Source of the DNA: Xestospongia muta
Lineage: Eukaryota; Porifera; Demospongiae; Haplosclerida; Petrosiidae
Direction: 5' to 3'
DNA: 64,000 nucleotides
Assembly: GCA_963693285.1 (NCBI GenBank)
Contig: OY848918.1
Location: 21,339,484 to 21,403,483 of the forward strand
A program made the position numbers and the translations under genes. Positions 47,707 to 60,816 of this stretch are shown in pieces. Under the pieces are notes generated by a model that saw only the letters and a program-made list of their open reading frames with translations, ran no database searches and was not told the origin of the DNA. Positions within the stretch are counted from its first letter, which is position 1. Each line of letters starts with the position of its first letter.

Positions 47707-50700
47707 TTAATAAAAGCTCAAGCAGTCATATGTTAGACATTTAAAAAGTTCTTCAAAAGGAGTGTTATCATCTATATCAGGATCTCTATAAAAGGTTCCT
47801 GTCTCCATCGATCCTGAATTGCCAAGTTCAGGATAACCATCCCCAATCATGAACATTCCATATTCTTTGACTTCAATTTTTGTACATCTTGTTAAACATT
47901 GATCAGCAACACACACATGTGTATCTGCCTGATGAAGTTCATAAACGTTAAAGCCATCAGAAAGAGTTGAGTAGCCATTCGGACATTTATACCGAAATGA
48001 CCCAGCAAATAATGGATTGATCACACCTATTGCACCAGTAATAAGTTTTGAAGGTGCCCTACGAGAATCGACTAAAGCAGTATATCCAGTAATGTTTTTA
48101 TTTGCTCCTCCATAATAAGCTCCTAAAACACGAAGGTTAGGATCTGTTTGATAATGAGTCCAGAATGCACTTTTAATAGTACTTAAGGGTATATTTATGT
48201 ATTGATTGGACGTAACTACTCGGATAACGTCACTTTTAGCAGGACCAAAATCTTTATGACAAAGACTTGTATCAAGAGCATGTGCCATACAATAGTCCAA
48301 TGTGACATTACGTAAATTTTGTTTCTTCTTATTAATGTTAGGGATATCAGGGAAGTATTGTGAAGTAAAGTACTTATACATTTCAGTCAAAGTGTATGAT
48401 AATGGAAGAGGATTGTCTTTTACTGTTTGTGCCCACTGAAAAGCAGTTCCATTTTCATCCACAGGTGGGTTTCCTCCAACTTGATATATTTTGTAGCTGC
48501 GACGTTGATCATTGAACGATTGAGCAGCTTTTTTCTGAATATCAGTTGCCAACGATGCACTGACATCAACTGTTCCAGAGTATCCTGCAGAAGCTTTGAC
48601 GTTGATACCAGAAGAACAAAGGTTAGAGTAGTTTGTTGCAGAAATTTCTGAACGCACTCCAAATCGACCGCCCATTTTCAATGCTGTAACAATGTGAGTT
48701 CCATACTGTTCAATAAATGTCAAATAAACAGATTTTGTGGACGAGTTTAAAACCTCGGGAAGATAACGTACTCCATTGACAAAACCATCTGAGAATGGAG
48801 CATCATCTACTGAGGCACCATATGCTTCACACTGTGCCTGAGAACTGATGTATAATGTCTGACGACTTTGTGTAGATTGATGAACTTGCTGATAATCTGC
48901 ACTAGCAGAGAAACTTGCTCCCCATCCCTTGAAACTTGCATCAACGTGTATTTTAAGAGAATCCATGTATGAAGCTGTATCTTTGTTGACTCTGCTAGAA
49001 AATGAAAAGGAACAGGACTGAGCATCATTGACAGTGGTATGATCTGGAATTGAATATCGACCATCAGCAGTAGTTAGACCTTGGTTATAAGTGAATCGAA
49101 AAATCCCTAAACCTAAAAATCCCGAGTCCAAACCACCTGTGTTTTGAGGATTTCCCCTAAAAATATCATAGGATGACCCCAGGTAACCAATGTTAGGATA
49201 TTTTGGTTTTGATTCAGCTAAAGGTTCATATATTACTAGAGAAAAAAAGCACAATAAATAAAATTATTATAATTGCATGTCATTAAACATAATTATAGTT
49301 AGAAAGACAATGCATTACTCTTTTATTATCAAATACATGCTAAAGGTTAGATTAATTTTTAATAATAAAAGTATGTAGTTTCCTATAGTTTTGTCGTTCA
49401 TTGCTAATTTGTTTGATGTAATTTCTAATTATTTAGCTTGTCACCATATGTTAGCTATGTGAGCCTTTATCTCCTCACATTTTATCTAGAACACTTGCAG
49501 GCATATATTATGTTTGTCTTTTTCACTACATAACTATAAAAAGATACATACATTAGCATTTTCATTACTGTTACTCACATCAATAGTTTATACACATATA
49601 TATGATTAATCTGAAAAACTGCTCGACAATTTTCTTTCATTTAAAATTTTAAACAAGTTGAAAATATTAAATTTTCTATTTGTGCTCTTCAAATAGATAT
49701 GGAAGACTTGTGTAGAAAAAAGAAAGGAATTTAAACATGTTCGATACATTGATTAATCAGGAAGTGACATTTCTTTAACAATTACAGGTGTTCTAACAAT
49801 TAACTATGGCTTCCTACCGGAAGAATAATATAACTAATAATAAATGAAAAAATGCACTAAAGTGCTCAACCTCGCTGCGGTGCCCAGTGTAAATCTATAC
49901 TGCAGAGTGCATGTAACATGTACATTTAAGACTGGACAAGGTGTGGTCAAATTATTGATAGAATCACGTGATGCACATTGCAAACTGTTGTTTGATTTTT
50001 ATTTTATTTTACTTATATTCTTTAGCTGCTCTAAGGTAAAACACTAAAGAAACAACTAGAAGAAAGTCTACTTATATAACAAAGCAACAAACCTAAAAAT
50101 AGAATATACCAAATAAGGAATATACTAAATATAAATAAAAGCTCTAAACTATGATATGGTAATGAAGTAAACTGTTCAGAAAGCAGTTTTATGTCTTACT
50201 TAGGACGAATCTTCCCTCCTCCCGATTGGCGATAAGAATATTGACGGGGAGTGGGCGGGTTTAAATTTCCTCCTGTTGCTCATCAGAGGAGTGTTTCGAG
50301 TTGTTTACGGATACTATCTTCAGTTACCTTCCGGAATGAAATACCTTTTTCTTGCTAGGGCACGTAGGCACACCAGTCACAGCAACTGAATACTTATTAT
50401 GGACAAGGCTCAGCAGCAAGACAGATTTTAGTCACAGAACTCACTCCAGGCTGTCCAGACACCTGAAGCGCAACTAACGAGATGGAAACTGTGACAGTAA
50501 TTCGACTAGCTTTTCTTATCTTTAGATTTAGATAAGACTTCCTTCAAGAAGTGCTAACAAAGACCTGGTGCTTGTCCTAGAGAGAAATAGCTCTAGGATG
50601 TAAAAATGCTTGAGTGCCTTTTAATGGCTCAGCATTTCTCTTAAATCAAAGGGAAAAAAGCTTTGTCGTTTACTGGGTACTTTGCACTCTCATTGATATG

Positions 50701-51215
50701 TCTGTGAAGCTGTAACTGAGTAAGTAATAGTATCATTCAATTGACAAGCAAGATTAAGTGCTAGATTCGGTGATGAATGCTTCTCTGAGCCTTTACATGA
50801 CGCTTTAAATGTTTCAATATTTCATATACAAAATTTATCTATTAGTAGCAGTTTCTTCAGTGCTTTGAGACGTTTCTTGAAAACGTTACTTTGCAAGTCC
50901 ACAAAACACTTTTCAGATCTTTTCTAATGATTGCTTCAACCAACGGCCCTCTGTCTTGCTAATCCCTATTCCTTTAAGATTCTCTACAGCATACTAAAAA
51001 ATCTCCACATTAATTTTTTTTACTTTTCAAGAAACGGCACTTTACCTCTGCAGCCTGAAAATTCTTTTGCGAGTTTTAAGCTTTCATTTTCTTTGACGAT
51101 GTTCTTGATACTACTGTTGTAAAGTCTGCATGTTTTTCTATTCGTTGCTAAATGTTGGTAGCTGCTAACGCTTTGCTTGCCAAGTTATAGCAGTTCAAAA
51201 AAACAGGCAGTGCAG

Positions 51216-51248
<33 letters not shown>

Positions 51249-51592
51249 GACAGACTACAGTACCCTCGCTTTGCACCCACGCACAGCGAAGTTAACTACC
51301 ATAAAAATTCTGGTCCATCGTTTAGTGCATACAATACGCATGTACAAGAAGAATGCGTAAAACGCCTGCAAGTAGCGTGCTAATGGTAGAAATCTTTACG
51401 CAGTTTCGTCAAAATAAAGTTTTAAATTTAAAAAATGTTATTAAATTAAGCTTCATATAATTTAAATTATTATTTTAGTGACTTACAGCACTCTTCTGTA
51501 TCACATTGAGACAGTAATGATTGCTCTGGAAAGAGGTGGCAGTTAACCAGTACTGGTAGAAGACACATCATTAGAATTTGAGCGAAATCCAT
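47707..51592 (-). CDS. MACPF (perforin-like) secreted protein, type A, copy 3
   Basis: Exon 1 51592-51487 (106 bp) and exon 2 49235-47707 (1529 bp) join over a 2251-bp phase-1 intron; 544 aa. The exon 2 product is identical to that of copy 2, with a few silent or flanking changes only. It has the signal peptide, the signature QYGTHIVTALKMGGRFG and the terminal CLTYDCLSFY. Divergent with the type B gene at 51779. Confidence 0.9.
49848..51345. mobile_element. Intronic insertion in type A, copy 3
   Basis: Same insert as at 29323-30820, with the long (CA)n run at about 51216-51242. No transposase recognised. Confidence 0.45.
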
Positions 51593-51778
51593 TCTGATAT
51601 TTATTGTATATATTCGTTTTAATGTTTAGGGCAGGCGCAGGCCAAACTGACGATAAGTCTTGGAAATACCTTATTATAAATTCGATTCCTCGTCTAAAAT
51701 TGTTCGTCATAAACTCCTCCCTCTCTTGTAAGTCTATTTAAGAGAAAAACGCGTTTTATCATTTATTTCACTGACAAG
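51593..51778. promoter_or_regulatory. Shared bidirectional promoter of cassette copy 3
   Basis: A 186-bp interval that looks identical to 31068-31253, including the ACGATAAGT variant, the CTCCTCCCTCTCTTGTAA block and TATTTAAG. Confidence 0.65.
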
Positions 51779-53460
51779 ATGTCTTTACTCTTTTACGGAT
51801 TGTTATCACTGCTAGCATTAGGGAGTACACTCGATGGTAAGTTGTTCTTTTGTTCACTCAGTATGTGTACACAAAGTAATTAAATTATTGCCTGGAGGAT
51901 AAATCTTTCATTTTGCTTTACATACATACAGATTCACCACCTCGTTTTCCTAATATTGGTTATGTTGGAAGCACTTACAACATTTTCAAAGGAAATCCTC
52001 GTAGCACCACAGGATTAGACCCTGGATTTACTCTGCGCAATCTCTGCAAATTTTCCTATCAAAATAACAACGAAACAGTTGATGGCCGTTATTCTATTCC
52101 AGATAACACACGTGCTACCGCTTCTTCCACGTGTAGCTTTGATTTTACGTCAGAAACAACTGACAGTACTTCCTCATATTATGATTCTTTAAAGGTGGAC
52201 GTCAGTGTTGACTTTGGTGGTTGGGGTGCTAGTTTTAGTGCTAGTGCTGATTACAAAGAAGTTCATGAAAACTCAGCTTCTCACGAGTATAGATACGTGT
52301 CGTCACATGCTACTTGTCAAGCATATATTGTTTCTGTTGAAATAGAAGATAAGACTTTGAATCCTGCATTTAAAAAAGCAGTGCAGAATCTGCCGTCAGA
52401 AACAACTACTTTAGAAGACTATGTCGACTTAATACAACATTGGGGAACACATGTTGTCACTTCTGTGACTATGGGGGGTCGTTATGGAGTTCAGTCATCA
52501 GTAACAAACAATGACTACACCTCTATGGTATCAACTGGATTAGATATCAAAGTAGCAGCTAAATACTCTGGTATTGTTAGTTTAAATGCTAATGCAACAG
52601 CTAGCAGTGACAAAAAAAAAGCTAAAGAATTTGAAAGTTATCGTACAGACTACCAGATTTATCAGGTTGGTGGTAAACCCCCACTCAGTGAAACAATGTC
52701 AACTTTTGAATGGGCACAGACCGTCAAAGATAACCCTCTTCCTTTACTATATACATTATTTCCGCTTAGAAACTATATTACATCACAATACTTTCCTAAT
52801 GACAAAGATATATCAATAAAGCAGTCAAACCTGTATAAAGCGACTACTCAATATTGTCAGTCACTGGAACTACCTGATATTACCTTTTGTATAAACAATG
52901 GTCCAACGTCTACTCCAAAAATCGAAGTCACCTTTGCAAAAAAATTTAGACCTCTACCATGTAGTGATTCTCATTATTCATTTTATACTCCAATTTTAGA
53001 TAACCCTAATTACAGAATCCTTGGAACTTTGAAAAAATCCCAAGAAAAAGATTCTACAGTTGTGATAGTAAATGGCCAAAACCATCCTAATGAGCTGATA
53101 CGAAGTGCAAAAAGCTGGGATAAGATATACTCGAGGCCTGATGGTCGTATGTCTGCCTTTAGACCAAATTGTGATGATGGATTTTTAAGTGTCTCTGATA
53201 CGTTTTGTTGTGGTCAAAACATTGACTGTTTTGACTCTCTTCCAACCACCCTTCCCTGCATTGCTGTTCAATGTTTGTCAGAGTGCGGACATTATGGATT
53301 TTATGATAATACTAATATTTCTATGATATCTTTCGGAAATGGAGTCCTAGGAAATAACTTTCGCTATTATGGTTATACATTTGCTAGGTATATGCAAGAT
53401 TTCGCAATGCCACCAAGTGCAAAGAAATGCTTGAATTATAATTGTTTAACATTTATATAA
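51779..53460 (+). CDS. MACPF (perforin-like) secreted protein, type B, copy 3
   Basis: Exon 1 51779-51836 and exon 2 51932-53460 join in phase 1; 528 aa. It is identical to copy 2 except N for K in CCGQNID, so it combines the M of copy 2 (SETMSTF) with the N of copy 1. That mosaic suggests gene conversion or allelic mixing. Domains are as in copy 1. Confidence 0.9.
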
Positions 53461-55016
53461 TTAATTTAATACTTGTTTATGTACCATCACAGCAACAATC
53501 ACCATGATAGAAACATATGTATCATCATAGTAACAATTACCATAGCAACATTATCATGATATTACGAATTGGTTGTTTTAAGACTGAAAGCAATAGCTTT
53601 ATACATTATGATATCAATTTTGTTACAAACATTTTAAAACCTTCCAATTATTTAAAAACTTTCTATGCGTAATTGGCAAATGTAAAATTTAAAGATTATA
53701 TGCATCAGTTTACTTATTTTTGAAACATAAATGATTTGATTATAATTATAAGGAATGATCAGGAAAGGTAGGCTAAGCTTTTATAAACTTATGGATACAA
53801 CCGATAACTTTTGTGTACACCTCCTGACACATAGATTGACAAGTAAAGCACACCATGTTATATAAGTGCAAACTGTATACCTACCATAGCCTATTTACTT
53901 AAGTAATATACCTTTTATAGTTAAGATACTGTAAATGACTATCAAGAAAGATGACTAGTACTAGTGACATATATATGAAGTTCATTCCTGCATACACTTC
54001 ACTGTTTGTATGTAGTTAGACAATGTGATAGAGGAATTCAGTAGGATACATGGAGGACATCAACCAAATCCTCATTGTCTAGCTAGTTGTCAGACAATGT
54101 GTCAACTAGGATATCATCATTAGCAGTTTATCAACAATGTTCATTGGATATTTAAGTACAAACATCAGTAAAATATAACAAGAAACTAATAAGAAAATGA
54201 CTAATTCCAAAGACTTAGTCCACCAAGACATTTGATACTGATGGGAGTTAATCTGTTCCTTTTTCTTTATAGTAAGAAATCTATTGCAATATCTCTTTTA
54301 CAATGTAGTTATCAGTAATGGGAATTGATTTGCTGTTTTCTTCACTAAGTCCAATCCAAAAACCAACTCGATATTAAATTTATATCTATTGTTTAGTTTC
54401 CATGTATAATTACCATTCTATAAAGGACCAATAGAATCACAAATTCTAGGAATTATGTGGTCCATATAAAAAGCAACGGTACATATGTTACCATAACAAC
54501 AATTACCTTAGCAACAACATGTGTGTTCTCATAGCAATTATTACCATGGCAACGATTACAATTGATTTTTTAGTAATAACAATTATTATTATTATCAATG
54601 ACGATGACCTTACAGCAGAGTTGAAGGTCTACAACAAAATTTTAGATGTTTTATGTATTCATATAGTATCAGTTACTATGGTGACAATAACCATAGCAAC
54701 GATTGCCATCATACTGTAACAATTACCATGACAACATTACCATAGAGACAACATATACATCACCATATCAAGACTTACCAAAGCAACATCATTATGACAT
54801 TAATGTAAAGCCAAGTATCACTTTAGGACTTTAAAAATTGTATTGTAGCATTATCTTTCAACATTCTTACTGTCATTGTAAAACCTACCAGTTATTTAAT
54901 AAATAACTGTTGTCAAACTTCCATGAAAAACTGCCAATAACAGAATTAAGATTTGATCTGGTGCTTTGTTTAGTACAGTATGTAAGTCAATTGCCTACTC
55001 TCGTTCACAGACTAGC
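53461..55016. repeat. Type B 3' flank, copy 3
   Basis: Matches 17265-18822 and 32936-34480. It keeps the GGTAGGCTA missing from unit 2. No gene seen. Confidence 0.7.
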
Positions 55017-55685
55017 TAACATTATATGGAATTGGTCTGTTGCTTCGTATAATAATTAAGCCCATTGCCTTTTCTTGCTCACAGACTAGTTAACAGTAAA
55101 ACAGTAAAGTAAATTTGTCTGTTGCTTCATATAATGAGGAAGCCCATTGCCTTCTCTTGTTGACAGAGTAGTTAACAGTATAGGAAATTGGTCTGTTGCT
55201 TCGTATAACGAGGAAGCCTATTGCCTTCTCTTGTTCACAGACTAGTTAACAGTAAAAGAAATTGGACTGTTGTTTCGTATAATGAGGAAGCCTATTGCCT
55301 TCTCTTGTTCACAGACTAGTTAACAGTAAAAGAAATTGGTCTGTTGCTTCGTATAATGAGGAAGCCTATTGCCTTCTCTTGTTCACAGACTAGTTAACAG
55401 TAAAAGAAATTGGTCTGTTGTTTCGTATAATGAGGAAGCCTATTGCCTTCTCTTGTTCACAGACTAGTTAACAGTAAAAGAAATTGGTCTGTTGCTTCGT
55501 ATAATGAGGAAGCCTATTGCCTTCTCTTGTTCACAGACTAGTTAACAGTAAAAGAAATTGGTCTGTTGTTTCGTATAATGAGGAAGCCCATTGCCTTCTA
55601 TTGTTCACAGACTAGTTAACAGTATAGGAAATAGGTCTGTTACTTCGTATAATGAGGAAGCCCATTGTCTTCTCTTGTTAAAAGT
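55017..55685. repeat. 74-bp minisatellite, 9 copies
   Basis: Same unit and the same order of variants (GGACTG, TTGCTTCG and TTGTTTCG alternation, TTACTTCG last) as at 34483-35150. Confidence 0.88.
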
Positions 55686-56815
55686 TATACATACAACCGA
55701 TAGCTCTTGTACACCTCCTGACATATAAACTGACCAGAAAAGCACACCATGTTATATAAATGCATACTGTATACTTACCATAGTCTATTTACTTAAGTAT
55801 TACATCCTTTATAGTTAAAATACTGTAATTGACCTTTAAAGTAGTTGGACTATCAAGAAAGATGACTAGTGATATGTATATGAAGTTCATTCCTGCATAC
55901 ACTTCACTGTTTTATGTAGTTAGACAATGTGATAAAGCTATTACTAAACTATTACATCCTTCTACAGTTAAGATACTGTAATTGACCTTTAAAGTAGTTG
56001 GACTATCAACTAGTAATATGTATATGAAGTTCATTCCTGCTTACACTTCACTGTTTTACATAGTTACACTGTAAAAATTGTTTTGTTAATTTAACTAATA
56101 TATTATTATACAAGTTGCATGTAGCAAACTTAATATAATGCGAAAGTAAAAATAACACTGTTTTTATTACTGATATACTAATAGGTACATAAATCAAAAC
56201 AATGTTATGTCTATTTTCACATCATATTAGTTTACAACCTGCAAACTGTATAACAATACATCGGTTAAATCAACAAATCAATTTTTACAGTTTAGACAAT
56301 GTGATAGAGGAATTTAGTAGGATACATGGAGGACATCAACCAAATCCTCTTTGTCTAGCTAGTTGTCAGACAATGTGTCAACTAGGATATCATCATTAGC
56401 AGTTTGTCAACAATGTTCGTTGGACATTTAAGTACAAACATCAGTAAAAGGATAACAAGAAGCTCATAAGAAAATGACTAATTCCAAAGACTTATTCTAG
56501 CAAGATATTTGATACTGATCATCAGTAATTTTGGAAATGTATTAAGTCCATTAGAGGTAACCTTACTGATCTATAATAGCAGTTTATATACACCTATAAC
56601 ATTTCCCTATTAATGACATTGCCTCTTTGACTCATATTATGTATATTAATTTATAAGCACAAATATTGAATTATCTAAATTGATATTGATTGAAGGAATC
56701 ATTTCTTGTAGAAACTATTTAAAAATTATAAAAATACTACCAAAGATAAATATTAAAATAATGAGGATTGTTTAATGACATACATAATACAAATCTGGAA
56801 TTTGACAAATGAATT
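55685..56815. repeat. Second internal block, copy 3, with the 65-codon frame at 56202-56399
   Basis: Matches 19190-20325 and 35150-36281. The frame is intact. Confidence 0.5.
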
Positions 56816-56998
56816 CTTATTAATGTAACCCTGTCTACTTTATTCTCTATGCAATTATATTATCTACTAATATTTATTTTGAAATTATCAGTATTGAGAG
56901 CTATTGTCTTCTCCTGCTGTCACTGTGATGAAGAGTGATGAAAGTTAATCTGTTGCCTTCTCAATATATTTAATATATATATATATATATATACATAC

Positions 56999-57031
<33 letters not shown>

Positions 57032-57771
57032 CATACACACACACACACACATATATATATTATATTGCCTACTCAGGCTTAGAATTGTTATCAGTAATGG
57101 AGTTGATCTGCAAGTTCCTTTGTTTAGTGCATAATCTATTGCCTTCTTATGTTCACAGTGTGTGTAACTATCATCCTGTACTCTAGTTGTTATAGATTCT
57201 ATTACGATACAGTCCTATATATCCAGAATTGTCTCCAGAGCATGCTAAAAGTATGGTAGTTCAAAATTACGCATGAAGTATGAATATCGCCAAAGTTTTT
57301 GCAATACAGTACAGTCATACAATATATTTGTTAAGTAATTTTGTGTCACTATTAAACATTAACTGCTAGCATCATTTGAAAACTTTTTTGAAATAAATTA
57401 TTAATGATTACTGCTATACACAAATCTTATTGATATCATTACTGTTAGTATCCATCATTCTAATAGCAGAAGTTGTGCTTGATTCTTCTACTGTTATCTC
57501 TGTGTTCTTCTTTGAGCTATATACATTAAAAACTTCTGTTACTATTATCTTCCTGATGTCTGTAAACTTTTCTACATGTAAAAGTCATAAAACATAATTA
57601 TTATATTGAGAATGGTAAGTCTTACAGCAATTAATACTCATTGTGAATACATGGAATAATTCTAATAAATATATTTCTATTAAAAAGAAATTATCACAAG
57701 CAAACTGTATGCAAGTCAGACCATTTGATAGGTACTGCATTGAGGGTCAGTCCGTATTTTTAACTGTTAAA
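56816..57771. other. Intergenic; empty transposon site and microsatellite
   Basis: CTTATT at 56816-56821 is the empty site for the 3.9-kb element. A compound (TA)n(CATA)n(CA)n patch lies at about 56974-57062. No gene seen. Confidence 0.65.
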
Positions 57772-58148
57772 TACGGAAGGGGCAGACGGACATTCCAATT
57801 CCGATTTCTTATATCTTCCAAGCACCTTTGCGTATTAAAAAATTCTAATTAACGACCAAGTTGATGAGATCAATTTCTTATTCATAATTCCATTTTTGGC
57901 ACGTGCGCCATTACTAGGCTTTTCTTGTTACTTAATAAAACGCGGAGCGCGAGTACCACGAGCCGTCTCTTAGAATCGAGCGTCAGCGAGATGTTTCCAC
58001 TTGGGTTGGGTTCCTGGTTTTGACTGTATATTGGCATTGGAACCCATCAATTGTACCTTTAATTGGAATATAAGGGTGTTTAATTAGAATATAAGGTGCG
58101 TGAAAAAATTGAAAACAGGAATACAAATGTCCGTCTGAGGCTTCTGTA
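57772..58148. mobile_element. Non-autonomous IS3EU-like element, 377 bp, unit 3
   Basis: Same length and ends as 41214-41590. The left flank is GTTAAA and the right flank GTTGAA, so one target-duplication base has mutated. Confidence 0.8.
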
Positions 58149-58439
58149 GTTGAATGACCTTCATCTGGAGAGAATTAAAAAGACAGTTAGCAGCTTAATA
58201 AGTTGTGGTGTTGTTAAATATAATAATTAGTTTAAATTTTGGGCACAAGACGTTTAATTAGTACTCATTTAAGTAGTAATATAATATAAAATCTTAGAAC
58301 TTACAAAATATTTCACCTTCCAATACACTTGTCCAATTATAAAGAAAACGTCATGACCTTCTCTTTAAAGCAATGGACAACAATTGAAAGGAATTTGCAC
58401 AAGAGCTGAAGTAAGTGCTAGACAGTAGATCTGCGTGCT

Positions 58440-58447
58440 TATAAAAG
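58440..58447 (+). promoter_or_regulatory. TATA box of the transposase-like gene, unit 3
   Basis: TATAAAAG, 57 bp before the ATG at 58504. Confidence 0.6.
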
Positions 58448-58503
58448 CGTTTGTCAGGTGTAAAAGGACGTCAAATGAGCGTCATTTCATTTGAAAAATT
58501 AAA

Positions 58504-59500
58504 ATGGCTACTTTTGGTGAGACTTGGTTTCCCAAGAAGAAGTGTGTGAGACATGGAGTTCGCTACCAAATGGAGCTGAATTTCTCGAGTGATGCTGACA
58601 AAAAGAACTTTTTTCGACAACTAGAAATAGTGAAGTCAGTTTTGTCATCAAAGGAGTCACGACCACTCGACAATCGTGAGCTTCTTGGATTGTTATTGGA
58701 CATGGCGGATGTGGATGATGATGGTGGTGGCAATGAGACAGTCAACGAAAGTAGTGGTGGACCTCAGACGGATATTGTTAACCCAATGTTGGAATTTCAG
58801 GTAATATCTAATGACAAGGAATGACTGCCAATATTTAAGACATTATAGGTATTTTTACTGGTGGTGATGATGGAGACAATCAGTTGTTTGATTGTGAGCA
58901 AAAGACATTTCATGAACTAGTAGCAGGACTGACTCAAGCATGTGACTGTCATGCTATAACGTGGGCAACATCATCTATAGTTCAGGTACAATGGCTTCAT
59001 GTGTATTATAAGATATTTGTGATTTTGTGACTTGTAGATTGGACATGTACTATATACTAGTTGAGTTTCAGTGTCAGACTTGTCGATTTAAGCAATGGTG
59101 GGCCAGTTCAAGAGTATTTGGAGGGCATTGCTTGGGCAACCAAACGTTAGTACTTATTAAGAAGTTATAATAATCAATGTTTTTGTGTACTAGATGTGTT
59201 CATGCTTTAACATGTGCTGGAATTATACCTAGCCAGTACATTAACTTCAGCTGCTTTTTTTGCATTGGAACTGTTGGCAAGTTGTACATTAGATCAGAGC
59301 CGGTACATTAACTTCAGCTGCTTTTTATGCATTGGAACTGTTGGCAAGTTGTACATTAGATCAGGTATATTACATAATAAACCACAAGTCTAATGACTGT
59401 TTGGATTTGGTTTATAAATCACAAAGATATATAGTTGTTATATTTTTTAGATGGAGGAAACAATGTGGACTCATAGCTTCATCTTGGAGGGTATGGCATT
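58504..59500 (+). pseudogene. Spliced transposase-like gene (Kolobok-like), unit 3 copy, best preserved
   Basis: Exon 1 58504-58800 (99 codons, GT donor intact) begins MATFGETWFPKKKCVRHGVR and carries the acidic DMADVDDDGGG stretch. Exon-like segments follow at about 58849-58985 (GDDGDNQLFDCEQKTFHEL), 59038-59143 (C..C finger, WWASSRVFGG) and 59193-59364 (HALTCAGIIPSQYINFSC). Exon 1 ends in phase 0, but the second segment needs phase 1. A one-base shift is also needed after IGHVLYTS, and a 67-bp tandem duplication breaks the last segment. The CxxC/WW/GG pattern suggests Kolobok-type origin; this assignment is from memory. Alternative: a fast-evolving host gene with unusual splicing. Confidence 0.5.
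59231..59364. repeat. 67-bp tandem duplication
   Basis: AGCC.GTACATTAACTTC at 59231 recurs at 59298 with the next 50 or so bases nearly identical. It is absent from units 1 and 2. Since 67 is not a multiple of three it shifts the frame. Confidence 0.85.
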
Positions 59501-59519
59501 AGCATCTTATATCCACTTG

Positions 59520-60816
59520 AAACTATGTTGCCAACAATTTTATAATTAGTACCAGATCTGTTTATCATTAAACCATATTATGTTGACATGTACTTTCTAG
59601 TTCATATGACATTGTACCCTAAGTGATTTAACTTTAATAAAATCTTCTTATACGGTCATTTAATGATATTTCATTAGAGAAGATGTAAATGAGTAGACTC
59701 CTTAATTTAAATCTATTAGTTTTTAATAACAGTCATAAACTGCTAGAGTTAAGTTGTCTATGAAAGAGCCATAAAAATATAGAGACAAACATGGCTATGG
59801 CTCCTACTTGATAATGAAACATTTTGAAAAACCCCAAAGTAAAATGCGGCCAAGTCTAAAGAACAATTATTACAAATGTCACTTAATTTTCAATAGTTAC
59901 AAAGTGCAAATGTATGTTTAACCTCATTCTCATATCAAAACATGCATAACACAATAGGACAGTTTAGTGACTTTTATAGGCAATGACACAGCCAATTGAG
60001 GTAATCTATGTCGACATCTATAAATAGTGACAAATTAATTTATCAAATATATAAACATCATTTATTAATAAAATAAATATTACATATCTATATCTAGTTA
60101 CTATATAAGTTATTAAACTTTTCATCTGTATTACTTCTATAATTGCAATCATCGAGATAATTATAATGGAGTATTGAGCCACTATATATAATACTCTTCT
60201 TCCAGTAGAAGACAGTTAAAGTAACACACTCCAAATACAGTTTCTAAAGCCTTAAATTAGATCATTTAATATAATACTATCTATGATAAAAATAAAGGAA
60301 TATTAATGGCCCTAAAAAAGGTATTGTGATGATAACAGAATAGGTGAAGTTTGAATTGAAGGAGAAAGAGACACAAGAAAAGTACAGGAATGAGAAAAGG
60401 ATCATGACAATCAAACAGAAGTATTAGAGAAGAATATTTACCTTTATTAACATTCCCATTACTTGTATATCTCAAAATCTGGGTGCTTGTTGGTATAACT
60501 TGACTGATGATGTAAGAATATGTCCTATGATGACATCACTATGTGTCATAAAGATAATAATGTTAGGTTTGGTTTAGGGATGTCATCATAGTCAAGTTAC
60601 ATCAAGAACCACCCCAAGATCTCACAATTGAAATACTAGACTTCACCCAAACCTCCGGCTCTTTGGAGTCAATACCTGGAAAAAACATCTTAGCTTACTG
60701 GATGGATGATGGATAGTATTATCAAAATAATGGACGAATACATGTATAGCGAATGAACAAATGAATGAATGGATGAATGGAAAATAGGTTGATATAATTT
60801 GACACAATGAACTATA
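59520..60816. other. Intergenic, unit 3, ending at a rearrangement junction
   Basis: Matches 22350-23900 but lacks about 240 bp near 59811 (the text jumps from CTACTTGATA to ATGAAACATTTTG). It ends at 60816, the exact base where the Tc1-like element begins in units 1 and 2. No gene seen. Confidence 0.6.
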
